Shown: one piece after another, positions 1 to 7,150 of the stretch
How positions within the stretch are numbered: position 1 is the first letter of the stretch
How the letters are laid out: every line of letters begins with the position of its first letter
Source: an uncultured Porphyromonadaceae bacterium
GTDB taxonomy: Bacteria; Bacteroidota; Bacteroidia; Bacteroidales; Muribaculaceae
Assembly: GCA_905212215.1 (NCBI GenBank)
Contig: CAJMDR010000078.1
Span: 1-7,936, forward strand
Direction: 5' to 3'
DNA length: 7,936 bases
The notes under the pieces: model-generated
What the model was told of the DNA's origin: nothing
Databases searched by the model: none
Seen by the model: the letters and a program-made list of their open reading frames with translations, nothing else
Position numbers and translations under genes: made by a program

Positions 1-1
1 C

Positions 2-454
2 TATTTTCATCTAAACGGCGTTATTCTTGCAGGAATATTAACTGACTTCTACAGAAACTATAACAGGAATTACAACTGGGGTTCAGGACTCTCTTTCAAG
101 GCGGTTGTGAATTTGTCGTTATGGAAAGACAGGCTGTCGGTCAAAATCGCAGACCAGTTCTATCGTATCTACACTTGGAAAGGTTATGATTCCAATGCTG
201 ACTGGTCAATGACACCGGATGGCAAGCCTATCAATGTGCTTGGAGACGAGTCATGTTCCTCTTTCAATCACTTTGAAGTATCGGTGAATTTCCAACTTTG
301 GAAACGACTTTACTTAACGGCAGAACTCGATATTTATTCAAGACATACATATTATGAGAATATGAAGATGGAGATAGGCAGCGGATTCACTTATAATCCT
401 ATTGTGGACAGCAAGCAGCTTGGCCTACACCTAATGCTCACCTATAAGCTGTAA
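2..454 (+). CDS. C-terminal part of a probable outer-membrane beta-barrel protein (5' end outside window)
   Basis: The reading frame is open from the first bases of the window, so the true start lies upstream; 150 residues plus the stop are visible. The only internal candidate start is a GTG at 107, which falls inside continuous coding sequence and is not the real start. The visible part is rich in alternating aromatic and polar residues (for example NYNRNYNWGSG, LWKDRLSVKIADQFYRIYTW and VNFQLWKRLYLTAELDIYS), as expected of amphipathic strands of an outer-membrane barrel. It ends in LGLHLMLTYKL, with alternating hydrophobic residues near the C-terminus, as in final barrel strands recognised by the BAM machinery. 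No family can be named with confidence; a DUF3943-like or other Bacteroidetes barrel is possible. A transport or structural role in the outer membrane is inference only. A new promoter follows, so the next gene need not share its function. Confidence 0.7.
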   Translation, partial: YFHLNGVILAGILTDFYRNYNRNYNWGSGLSFKAVVNLSLWKDRLSVKIADQFYRIYTWKGYDSNADWSMTPDGKPINVLGDESCSSFNHFEVSVNFQLWKRLYLTAELDIYSRHTYYENMKMEIGSGFTYNPIVDSKQLGLHLMLTYKL

Positions 455-479
455 AAGCCGAGACTTTTCCCGCTTGAAG

Positions 480-508
480 TTGTTATATGAGTAAAGTCAT
501 TATTTTTG
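480..508 (+). promoter_or_regulatory. Bacteroidetes-type promoter (TTG, 18 bp, TATTTTTG)
   Basis: TATTTTTG at 501-508 matches the Bacteroidetes primary-sigma -7 consensus TAnnTTTG exactly. A TTG at 480-482 lies 18 bases upstream, in the place of the -33 element. Transcription would then start near 513-516, only about 8-11 bases before the ATG at 524. The message would have almost no leader. The short A-rich stretch before the ATG has no Shine-Dalgarno sequence, which is common in this phylum. Confidence 0.6.
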
Positions 509-523
509 CAGAAAAATAAATCT

Positions 524-1291
524 ATGGCAAAAAAGAAAAAGAAGAAGGCTCCTCAACTGCCTGCTATCTCACCGGTACGTTTCATACGGGAGAAGGCGAG
601 GAAACTGCCTATCGGCAAATGTTACATAAACAAAGACTGGCAGGAAAAAGGAATGGCAACAGTCTTTGTTACCAGATTGCGTCCTAACGGAAATCTGGTG
701 GTAGGTTCTTATCTTGTCGATACCTATTGCCTTGGAGTGAAGGACTTATGGTTTGAAACCAATTTGTCGGAATACGAGCTGAGTAAGTATCTGGATTCCG
801 AAGTTTATCACCTCAACATGGAGGAGATAAGCTACAATGAGGCTCACAACATTATCTTCGGTGCCATAGAATTTGCTGAAGAAGGCGGCATAGAGCCTGT
901 GGAGACCTTCAAAAATGCTAAATACATCCTTGAAGAGAATAACGACGATATTCCCATCATAGACTACGAGTTCGGATTTAAAGGAAAGCATTACCTCGTA
1001 GTCGGTCCCAGTAGAAAAGAAAAGAAATTTTTCGGTACTTTGAAAAAGAATCTCGGAGATGATTTCGAGTACACTATGCCTTTAGACGATTGGGATGAGG
1101 CAGATGATGAGATCCCGTATGAGGATGACGAAGACTGGGATGACGACGATGATGACAATGGTTTTGCCGGTTCTTTAAGTTCAGAAGAGAAAGAGGAGTT
1201 ATTGGCGAGGTTCGAGGCGATGAAAGAACAGATGGGTAAGGTGGTATTAGAAAAATACTCTTACACACACCCGAATATCCGGAGTCTTTGA
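524..1291 (+). CDS. Conserved protein of unknown function with a lysine-rich head and an acidic stretch
   Basis: This is a 255-residue cytoplasmic protein with no signal peptide or membrane segment. I chose the ATG at 524 over an in-frame TTG at 506 because the TTG lies inside the -7 promoter element. The N-terminus is MAKKKKKK. Residues about 30-80 form the best-conserved-looking part, with CYINKDW near residue 33 and YLVDTYCLGVKD at 63-74; I recall similar wording in unannotated Bacteroidetes and other bacterial proteins but can name no function. Residues about 186-211 are very acidic, with a run of six aspartates, and are probably a flexible linker. A helical segment (about 215-245) follows. 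The stop overlaps the next reading frame (TTGA at 1288-1291). The last five residues (NIRSL) may be an artefact of a frameshift, with the protein originally continuing into the DUF1186-like gene. The pair and the macrodomain-like gene downstream look like one transcription unit. Confidence 0.8.
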   Translation: MAKKKKKKAPQLPAISPVRFIREKARKLPIGKCYINKDWQEKGMATVFVTRLRPNGNLVVGSYLVDTYCLGVKDLWFETNLSEYELSKYLDSEVYHLNMEEISYNEAHNIIFGAIEFAEEGGIEPVETFKNAKYILEENNDDIPIIDYEFGFKGKHYLVVGPSRKEKKFFGTLKKNLGDDFEYTMPLDDWDEADDEIPYEDDEDWDDDDDDNGFAGSLSSEEKEELLARFEAMKEQMGKVVLEKYSYTHPNIRSL

Positions 1292-2058
1292 CGGTAAAGA
1301 ACCAGTTCATCGCCGATGAGTTCCTGTCCGAGAAAAATGTCCGTGGAATGCCAAAGGAAGTAATAGATCGGATTCTGGCATTGCCTCCTGACGAAGCGGC
1401 TGAGGATATTGGTAACATCATACTCTATGTCATAGGGCAGACATATAAAGGTATAGCAGACGGCTCTATCGAAAAAATCCATCACAGCGCCATCATACAT
1501 TCTTTGCTTTTCCTCGCACAGCTGAAAAGTGAAAAAGGACTTGAGCCTATTCTGGAATTGATGCGTCAGTCCATGGAATTTGTGGAGATGCATATGGGGG
1601 ATTTCGCCTATAACTGGATTATTCCAGCTTTATATTCTTCCGGACTGAACAATGTCCCGGCTATAGAAAACTTCATGAGAGTGCCCGGTTACTCGACTTA
1701 TCTTCGTGCTTATGCGGCTGATGCGCTCGGTATGATTTATGCATACTATCCTGAGAGGCGTGCGCAGTTGATAGAGACGTTCAGAAAGCTGTTGGTATTC
1801 ATTAAAACCAACCTGCCTGAATGTAAAGCTTGCGACGGCACTTATGCAGCCTTTTTCGTCAGCACTCTGGTGGACATCAACGCCAAAGAACTGATGCTGG
1901 AGATAAAGGAACTGTTTGATACAGGTCTGGTAAATACCCTCGTTGTTGGCAACTATGACAGAGTCAAGGAACGAATGAACAGCAAAGGTATGGATATGGA
2001 TAAGTTCCTGTTCACCGACATCTACGATGAGTACGCAAGTATCAGCAAGCATATGTGA
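1288..2058 (+). CDS. DUF1186/HEAT-like helical repeat protein, possibly the C-terminal half of a split gene
   Basis: From the TTG at 1288 this is a 256-residue, soluble, almost entirely helical protein. Its middle (about residues 65-175) has paired amphipathic helices with phrases such as IIHSLLFLAQL, GDFAYNWIIPAL and LRAYAADALGMIYAY. That pattern resembles DUF1186 and other HEAT/PBS-lyase-like repeats, which usually form protein-binding scaffolds; no catalytic motif is visible. The start is doubtful. TTG at 1288 overlaps the previous stop as TTGA, which would allow translational coupling, while the first ATG is at 1348 (residue 21). The frame stays open back to 1240 and reads HTPEYPESLTVKNQF across the junction, which looks like real protein and suggests that this gene and the preceding one were once a single frame. 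The gap to the next gene is 51 bases with no clear promoter, so co-transcription is likely. Confidence 0.75.
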   Translation: MTVKNQFIADEFLSEKNVRGMPKEVIDRILALPPDEAAEDIGNIILYVIGQTYKGIADGSIEKIHHSAIIHSLLFLAQLKSEKGLEPILELMRQSMEFVEMHMGDFAYNWIIPALYSSGLNNVPAIENFMRVPGYSTYLRAYAADALGMIYAYYPERRAQLIETFRKLLVFIKTNLPECKACDGTYAAFFVSTLVDINAKELMLEIKELFDTGLVNTLVVGNYDRVKERMNSKGMDMDKFLFTDIYDEYASISKHM

Positions 2059-2109
2059 ATTACCTGGATAGGAGCGCAAGAGGACACAGATAATTGAACA
2101 GTAATAGTC

Positions 2110-2520
2110 ATGAAAAGACCTGTCAAACAACCGGAATATACTCCGGAATATATCAATAGACTCGAGCCGGACGAAGTGTTTGTCTTTGGCAGCAACCTCG
2201 CCGGACATCATGGAGGAGGAGCTGCAAGGGCAGCTCTGAACAAGTTCGGGGCAATATGGGGGCAAGGTGTAGGATTGCAAGGTCAGTCTTATGCTATTCC
2301 GACCATGCAAGGCGGGGTGGAGACTATCAGACCGTATGTCGATGAATTTATAGAGTTTGCCCGGCAACATCCGGCTCTGAAATTCTATGTTACCCGCATA
2401 GGCTGTGGCATAGCCGGCTTCCGGGACGAAGAAATAGCCCCACTTTTCGCTGATGCAGCAGGAGTGGAGAATATCATTCTACCGAAATCGTTTGCTGACC
2501 TTCTCGCTTTGGAGTCCTAA
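2110..2520 (+). CDS. Macrodomain-like protein of the A1S_2505 'phage non-structural protein' type
   Basis: This 136-residue soluble protein starts at ATG 2110. Its core reads VFVFGSNLAGHHGGGAARAA (residues 23-42), then FGAIWGQGVGLQGQSYAIPT (46-65), and later TRIGCGIAGF (95-104). These glycine-rich loops are diagnostic of a small family that databases label A1S_2505 family phage non-structural protein. The arrangement of a GSNL...GGGAA loop and a GCGIAGF loop recalls the ADP-ribose-binding loops of macrodomains, so binding or processing of ADP-ribose or a similar nucleotide is a reasonable inference, not something shown here. The protein has the full length expected of the family, with both ends intact. 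It lies 51 bases after the DUF1186-like gene on the same strand and is the last gene of the probable operon, closed by the hairpin at 2541-2576. No phage genes lie nearby, so the family name should not be read as evidence for a prophage. Confidence 0.85.
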   Translation: MKRPVKQPEYTPEYINRLEPDEVFVFGSNLAGHHGGGAARAALNKFGAIWGQGVGLQGQSYAIPTMQGGVETIRPYVDEFIEFARQHPALKFYVTRIGCGIAGFRDEEIAPLFADAAGVENIILPKSFADLLALES

Positions 2521-2540
2521 ACCACCCTTTATTAAGCAGA

Positions 2541-2576
2541 AAAAGAGAGCGCCCAAAATCTTGAGCGCTCTCTTTT
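2541..2576. terminator. Bidirectional intrinsic terminator between convergent genes
   Basis: AAAAGAGAGCGC at 2541-2552 pairs perfectly with GCGCTCTCTTTT at 2565-2576, giving a 12 bp stem around a 12-base loop. Inside the loop CAA (2554-2556) and TTG (2561-2563) can add three more pairs. A T-run closes the right arm on the + strand, and the A-run at 2540-2544 gives a T-run on the - strand. The hairpin lies 20 bases after the macrodomain-like gene and 18 bases beyond the stop of the converging receptor gene, so it can serve both. Confidence 0.9.
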
Positions 2577-2594
2577 AGATTCTATCAAACGGAT

Positions 2595-5078
2595 TTACAT
2601 ATCCCCTCCGTCGCCATATCCGGAACCATCCTGGATCTCGCCTTCGTTGGCGCGGTGCTGCTTCTTCGACTTCATGTTGCCGAAAGAATATTTCACCGTG
2701 AAGCGTACTGTGCGGCCGCCACGCCAGCGTTTTTCGTCCTGTGTATAGCCCTGGCCGATGTTGAAGTGGTGCATTTTGCGCGAGTCGAAGAGGTCGCGGC
2801 AGTTGATGGAGAATGACCAGTTGCCGAGGTTCTTGCGAAGACCTAAGTCTACTGTCCACGACGGTTCGCGCTGACCCTGGGCCTCTTTCATGCGGGAGTT
2901 ATAACGTCCTGTGGCCTGAAGTGACATTTGCCAGGGAAGCCTTACCGATGCCATGCAGCGTATATCCCATGCGAAGCTGTTCTGCTTGTCGCCGCTAAGG
3001 GAATAGGTAACGCCATCCTTTATGAAATCCTTGTTCCACGCGCTGAGGTGACTCTGGTAGACGTTGCCCGTAGTGGTGAGGTCAAGGACACGGTTAAAGA
3101 ACTGGTTCTTGATAACTATCTCTGCACCGGAGTTCATGCGCTTGGTGACGTTGCCCCAGGTGGTGTACATTACGTTTTCGGAAGTGATATAGCTTAGGTG
3201 CGACATGATGTCGTCGGCGGTACGGAGATAGCCGCTAACAGAAATCATATGGTTATCCCAGCTCTTGATGTAGTTGAGTTCGAAAGCGTTGGAGTATTCC
3301 GGTTGTAGCTCGGGATTACCGTAGGAGATATCGGTGGGGTTGGAGATATTCTGGAACGAGTTCAGCTGTCCACCCCACGGACGGCGGATACGGCGGGTAT
3401 AGTTGATCTGCAGTTCGTTGTCATTAGGTAGCGAATAGCTCAGGAACACACTGGGAAAAGCTGCGAAACGGTTCTTCTTGAACAAAGGCACATCGTCGCG
3501 TTCCTGACCGTAGCTCAGCGAGCGGGTACGTATCTGCCATGCTTCCAGACGTATACCGCCGGAATACGAGAAATTGCCGTAGCGACCTCCCAACGTGGTG
3601 TAGAATGCCGTTATGTTGTTGTCGTAGATAAAGCGGTTGTAGAGGTTCTGGATGATGTTGGCTGTAGTGTGCTGTGGCGCTCCCCAGGTGGTTACAGGAG
3701 TGTTCTCATGGCTATATGTGCCGTTGTAGCCTGCTTCCAGTTTCAGATAATCGTTGAAACGGATTGTATAGTCAAGCTTAGCCTCCACGCTGCGGGTATT
3801 GATTTCCTGCTTCTGGGCCTGATAGACATCGGTGTTCTCCATGCCGGGGAATTTCTGATGCTGCTCATAGACATTGTCGTTGGGGCCGCCCCAGTAGTTA
3901 TAGCCCAAAGTGGCCTGGAGAGTGTGGTTCTCGCTCCATTTGTGCAACCATCCCAATTCACCGTGGGCGCCGTAGGCGTTTGACCGGCTACTGTTGTGGT
4001 TGACGTTCTGACTCCAGTGGTTGGTGAGGTTGGACCAATAGTTGGTAGTGGTGTGTCCCCAGCGGTGGCCGAGCATTCCGAAGCCGGAGATGCTAACCTC
4101 GTCCTTCTTGTTGAAATGATAGGTGGCGCCAAGACGCACGAAGATGTTGTTGCCGTGGTTGCTGCTCTCGCCGTCGCTGTTCAGGAAATAGTTGGTTCCG
4201 TCGGAGTTCTTCTCGTCGTAATTGCGTCGGCTGCTTGACCCTCCTTTGTTGTGGCGCATACGGAAGCCTACACCGGCATAGAGGTCCCATTTAGAGTCTG
4301 AGTAGTTGATGTTGAACGAAGCATTGCCACCGCCACGGGTGTTGGCGCCAATCTCGGCGGAACCGAAGTATCCGCCTCTGCGGTCTTGTTTGAGGACGAT
4401 ATTGATGATGCCGGCGGTGCCTTCGGGCGAATATTTTGCCGAAGGATTGGTTATGACTTCTATACGCTCTATGCTCTCGCCGGGAATCTGTTCAAGAATC
4501 TGAGCGCGGTTGTCGGCGGTAAGGCCGGATTCCTTGCCATTGATCCAAACTGTTACCGAGGAGTTGCCACGAAGGCTCACCTCGCCGTCCTGGTCAACCT
4601 CTACTGACGGTATGGACTCCAACAGCTCGCTGGCCGACTGGCCTGCCGAAAGCACTGATGCATCGACATTGAAGACACGGCGGTCAAGGTCGAAACGCAT
4701 CTGTTGGCGTACGCCTGTTACTACCACCTCTTCAAGCATCTTGTTGTCTTCCGCCAGGGTGACCTCCGGAAGAAGTATGTCTTTGTCGGCAATAATTATG
4801 TCGCGTTCCTGCGGCACGGTACCTTCGAAAGAAATGAGTACAGTGTATTTGCCCGACGGTATATCCTTTATCTCAAAGGTACCGTCATCGCCTGTAGAAG
4901 TGCCTATGGCAAGTTTCTTGCCGTTGGCATCGGCAAGCTGGATGGTAACGAAATCCATCGGTAGCCCTGTGGCCTTGTTCATCACCTTGCCACGCAAGGT
5001 GGCGTCAGCGAATCCTGTCGCCGTGCAGCATAAGCCAAGAATGGTTGCCAATGCCACTCTCTTCATTGATATTCTCAT
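2595..5078 (-). CDS. TonB-dependent-receptor-type outer-membrane beta-barrel protein
   Basis: This 827-residue protein is probably an outer-membrane transporter. It starts at 5078, or more likely at the ATG at 5066 (residue 5, MKRVALATILGL), which gives a tidier signal peptide ending near residue 24. The mature part begins with a carboxypeptidase-regulatory-like domain (about 27-110; GKVMNKATGLPMDFVTIQL). Then comes LEEVVVTG (115-122), the usual lead-in to the plug, and a plug-like domain (about 125-235) with LRGNSSVTVWINGK and ERIEVITNPSAKYSPEGTAG. A long barrel of aromatic strands follows, of the outer-membrane protein beta-barrel family (OMP_b-brl_3 type). The last strand appears to be RFTVKYSFGNMKSKK, followed by a polar, glycine/aspartate-rich tail of about 25 residues. 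No SusD-like partner adjoins it, so it is not a standard SusC/SusD pair; the substrate is unknown. It lies 137 bases downstream of the WG-repeat lipoprotein gene on the same strand. No TAnnTTTG promoter was found in the gap. Confidence 0.92.
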   Translation of the reverse strand: MRISMKRVALATILGLCCTATGFADATLRGKVMNKATGLPMDFVTIQLADANGKKLAIGTSTGDDGTFEIKDIPSGKYTVLISFEGTVPQERDIIIADKDILLPEVTLAEDNKMLEEVVVTGVRQQMRFDLDRRVFNVDASVLSAGQSASELLESIPSVEVDQDGEVSLRGNSSVTVWINGKESGLTADNRAQILEQIPGESIERIEVITNPSAKYSPEGTAGIINIVLKQDRRGGYFGSAEIGANTRGGGNASFNINYSDSKWDLYAGVGFRMRHNKGGSSSRRNYDEKNSDGTNYFLNSDGESSNHGNNIFVRLGATYHFNKKDEVSISGFGMLGHRWGHTTTNYWSNLTNHWSQNVNHNSSRSNAYGAHGELGWLHKWSENHTLQATLGYNYWGGPNDNVYEQHQKFPGMENTDVYQAQKQEINTRSVEAKLDYTIRFNDYLKLEAGYNGTYSHENTPVTTWGAPQHTTANIIQNLYNRFIYDNNITAFYTTLGGRYGNFSYSGGIRLEAWQIRTRSLSYGQERDDVPLFKKNRFAAFPSVFLSYSLPNDNELQINYTRRIRRPWGGQLNSFQNISNPTDISYGNPELQPEYSNAFELNYIKSWDNHMISVSGYLRTADDIMSHLSYITSENVMYTTWGNVTKRMNSGAEIVIKNQFFNRVLDLTTTGNVYQSHLSAWNKDFIKDGVTYSLSGDKQNSFAWDIRCMASVRLPWQMSLQATGRYNSRMKEAQGQREPSWTVDLGLRKNLGNWSFSINCRDLFDSRKMHHFNIGQGYTQDEKRWRGGRTVRFTVKYSFGNMKSKKQHRANEGEIQDGSGYGDGGDM

Positions 5079-5162
5079 TGGTGTGCTTTATTCATTCAGT
5101 CTATACCAAAGACTCAGATTCTTTATTAAGGTTTAATTTGTTCGCCATTGAACATTTAAGAC

Positions 5163-5196
5163 GTGAGGGTGTGTCAAAAAATCGGCACACCCTCAC
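5163..5196. terminator. Hairpin after the WG-repeat lipoprotein gene, probable terminator
   Basis: GTGAGGGTGTG at 5163-5173 pairs perfectly with CACACCCTCAC at 5186-5196, giving an 11 bp stem around a 12-base loop. It begins 20 bases after the stop of the - strand lipoprotein gene, where a terminator is expected. It is not typical: the run of six T on the - strand falls in the loop, and the stem is followed only by GTCTTAAATG. It may stop, slow or protect the transcript, and could allow some readthrough into the receptor gene. Confidence 0.6.
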
Positions 5197-5215
5197 AATT
5201 GTTATGTCTTACAGA

Positions 5216-7072
5216 TTAGAAACCGAAGTTGGCGGGGAAAGACATTGTCATGTTCAGGTCGCTGACGGAGAGGTCTTCGCGCACATCGGCGTATTTGGCT
5301 ATGTCGGAGGAGAACAGCGGCAAGTTGCCCCATTCCACAGTCAGTGATGACGAATGTATTGCGATGAGAGCCTTTCTTCCTGCCGAAAGGGAGAGAAGCG
5401 CCGCACCATTGTTTTGATTGATTACAGTGCCGTATTTCTCGAAACGGTTTACGAGTGCCTTGAGCAACGGTTTCAGCTTGCCACGCATGATGCCTGTGTT
5501 GTTGAAACGGATTTCAAAACGGTTCGGTGTGGATGTGGTGAAAGCCCAGCCTGTGGGAATTGTCTGGTTATGGTAGTAATAATATCCCCAGTAATAGTCA
5601 ACATAGTCTATTACCGTCCTTGTGGTATAGGTGCGGTGTGAAAGGGTTGTGGGGAAGTGTATTGTCTCTTCTATTGTCTCTCCGTCGATGTCGCGGTAGA
5701 TGTTTACATCGGAAGTGGTCGTATAGTCCGATGCCTTGGGCTTGTTGACAGACGAATAATAGCGGGCCTGACGCGCAAGGACAGTCTGCACTGAAGAGGC
5801 GAAAGTGAGGTCATCGAGCGATGTCTCTGAGAAGTTGAGTTTGGTAAGCATCTCGTTGATGTTGATGAAATCGCTTCGAAGAACTCCCGATCCTTCGTTG
5901 AATGAAATAGCCGCCATACGCGGTGCATCGCGCAGACGTTCTATTTTGCGGTTGATGAGGGTGGCTTTGTCTTCGCTCACATATACGACGGCGAACTTAC
6001 GGTTGGCTGGAATGAACGGAGTGGCAGTGAGGAACTTCTTGGTGATGATGGGAGTGCCTTCTGAGTCAAGATACTGGTATTCGGGAGCGTCGCTGTCTGT
6101 CTCGCGTCGTCCGACCAGGATGTCGTCATTGGCCCAGTACAAATCTGCATAACGTGGAGCAACCGTCTTGCCTTTGCCGCTTATGGAGCCAACGCCATAT
6201 TTGCCTTCTTCGTTGATGTAAATGAAATTGTCGCCGTTGATTTCGGTGATGGCAGTGTATTTCTTCGAAGGGCTCAGCAGCTCATCACCCTTAAGGTTGA
6301 TGATGCCGGCACGCCATGCGTCGTCGACATATTTAGAAACAGCGATTTTATCGCCGTAGACGTAAGGGCTTACACTTTGGTATTTGCGGGAAGAAATTTC
6401 CAGCACCTTTTCCCCTTTGGTGTTGAAGATACGGCAGAAGCCCTCCGGGAACTTTTTAATGTCTTCGGTCGACATTGTGGCGCTCTCGTCGTTGAGGATG
6501 TTGTTGAGGTTGAAGAACTTGGAGTCCTGAGCAACCACATTGCCGTGGAACATGGGACCAATAAGACTGTAACGCGGCTCTATGACCCATTTCCCCTCCG
6601 TGTCGATGAGACCTTGCACGGTGTCTGCCACGCCTACGGCAAAGCCTTCGTTCACATTCAGCAGAGAGGTAGGCTTCTTGCCTTCCATCTTCTCAAGCCA
6701 TACCTGCACATTGCCGTCCTTGTCGATTACAGAGAGCGGTTTGTCGCGTTTTGCCACGAAAGCTTTCCCTTTGTAGAACAGCGACACATAGCGATATTCG
6801 CCTTCCAGACGCTGAGGTGTCTTGTCAGTTGTGTAGAGCTCATAGTAACCCTTGTCATTTGGCACGAAAAAACGGCCGCATGTAGCCATGGTCGGCATCC
6901 CTTTGAACTGCTCTGAAACTAAAACATCGCCGGTGGGCGAGACCATTCCCCATTCCCCGTCGGTAGTTGATTTGAAGGGTATGTATTCAATTTCCGGGTC
7001 AGTACCGTTGCATGAAGTGAGAGTGGCAATCGATGCCACGAAGAAACACAGGAGATAGATATGCCGTTGCAT
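5216..7072 (-). CDS. WG-repeat lipoprotein of the cell envelope
   Basis: This 618-residue protein starts at ATG 7072. A hydrophobic signal sequence (MQRHIYLLCFFVASIATLTSC) ends in the lipobox LTSC with the lipidated cysteine at residue 21, so it is a lipoprotein of the periplasmic face or cell surface. The first two thirds hold degenerate WG-type repeats, each of the form 'G-hydrophobic-D-x-x-G-x-x-hydrophobic-x-P-x-Y/F'. Clear copies are WGMVSPTGDVLVSEQF (41-56), GLIDTEGKWVIEPRYS (about 154-169), AGIINLKGDELLSPSKKY (about 255), YGVGSISGKGKTVAPRYADL (about 292) and YLDSEGTPIITKKF (about 335). Such repeats form beta-rich binding folds of unknown function. The remaining 220 or so residues match nothing I recognise; they include a tyrosine-rich stretch (DYVDYYWGYYYYHNQ, about 488-502) and end in MSFPANFGF. 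A promoter lies about 79 bases upstream. The receptor gene follows on the same strand, suggesting but not proving an envelope partnership. Confidence 0.85.
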   Translation of the reverse strand: MQRHIYLLCFFVASIATLTSCNGTDPEIEYIPFKSTTDGEWGMVSPTGDVLVSEQFKGMPTMATCGRFFVPNDKGYYELYTTDKTPQRLEGEYRYVSLFYKGKAFVAKRDKPLSVIDKDGNVQVWLEKMEGKKPTSLLNVNEGFAVGVADTVQGLIDTEGKWVIEPRYSLIGPMFHGNVVAQDSKFFNLNNILNDESATMSTEDIKKFPEGFCRIFNTKGEKVLEISSRKYQSVSPYVYGDKIAVSKYVDDAWRAGIINLKGDELLSPSKKYTAITEINGDNFIYINEEGKYGVGSISGKGKTVAPRYADLYWANDDILVGRRETDSDAPEYQYLDSEGTPIITKKFLTATPFIPANRKFAVVYVSEDKATLINRKIERLRDAPRMAAISFNEGSGVLRSDFININEMLTKLNFSETSLDDLTFASSVQTVLARQARYYSSVNKPKASDYTTTSDVNIYRDIDGETIEETIHFPTTLSHRTYTTRTVIDYVDYYWGYYYYHNQTIPTGWAFTTSTPNRFEIRFNNTGIMRGKLKPLLKALVNRFEKYGTVINQNNGAALLSLSAGRKALIAIHSSSLTVEWGNLPLFSSDIAKYADVREDLSVSDLNMTMSFPANFGF

Positions 7073-7150
7073 GAAGAAGAAATGTTTTTTCTAAATTGAT
7101 TCAATTAGGGGAATAGAGCCGATTCAATTCTTAGCTGCTACTTCCAATTG

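Noticed and set aside
1250..1272. Programmed -1 frameshift site between the first two genes of the operon
   Set aside because: The A-run at 1251-1255 and the AC repeat do not form an X XXY YYZ heptamer in the first gene's frame, and no obvious downstream stem was seen; an indel or coupled translation is simpler.
1630..2370. Long open frame of 246 residues on the - strand
   Set aside because: It lies opposite the DUF1186-like and macrodomain-like genes, both of which show clear family features, crosses their intergenic gap and has no recognisable motif; it is a shadow frame.
2110..2520. Evidence for a prophage from the 'phage non-structural protein' family
   Set aside because: No capsid, tail, integrase, lysis or packaging gene is present; the family name alone does not show phage origin.
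4510..5136. Open frame of 208 residues on the + strand
   Set aside because: It is antisense to the plug and N-terminal domain of the receptor gene, with serine/threonine-rich, low-information sequence typical of a shadow frame.
6377..6916. Open frame of 179 residues on the + strand
   Set aside because: It is antisense to the WG-repeat lipoprotein, whose lipobox and repeats identify the true coding strand.
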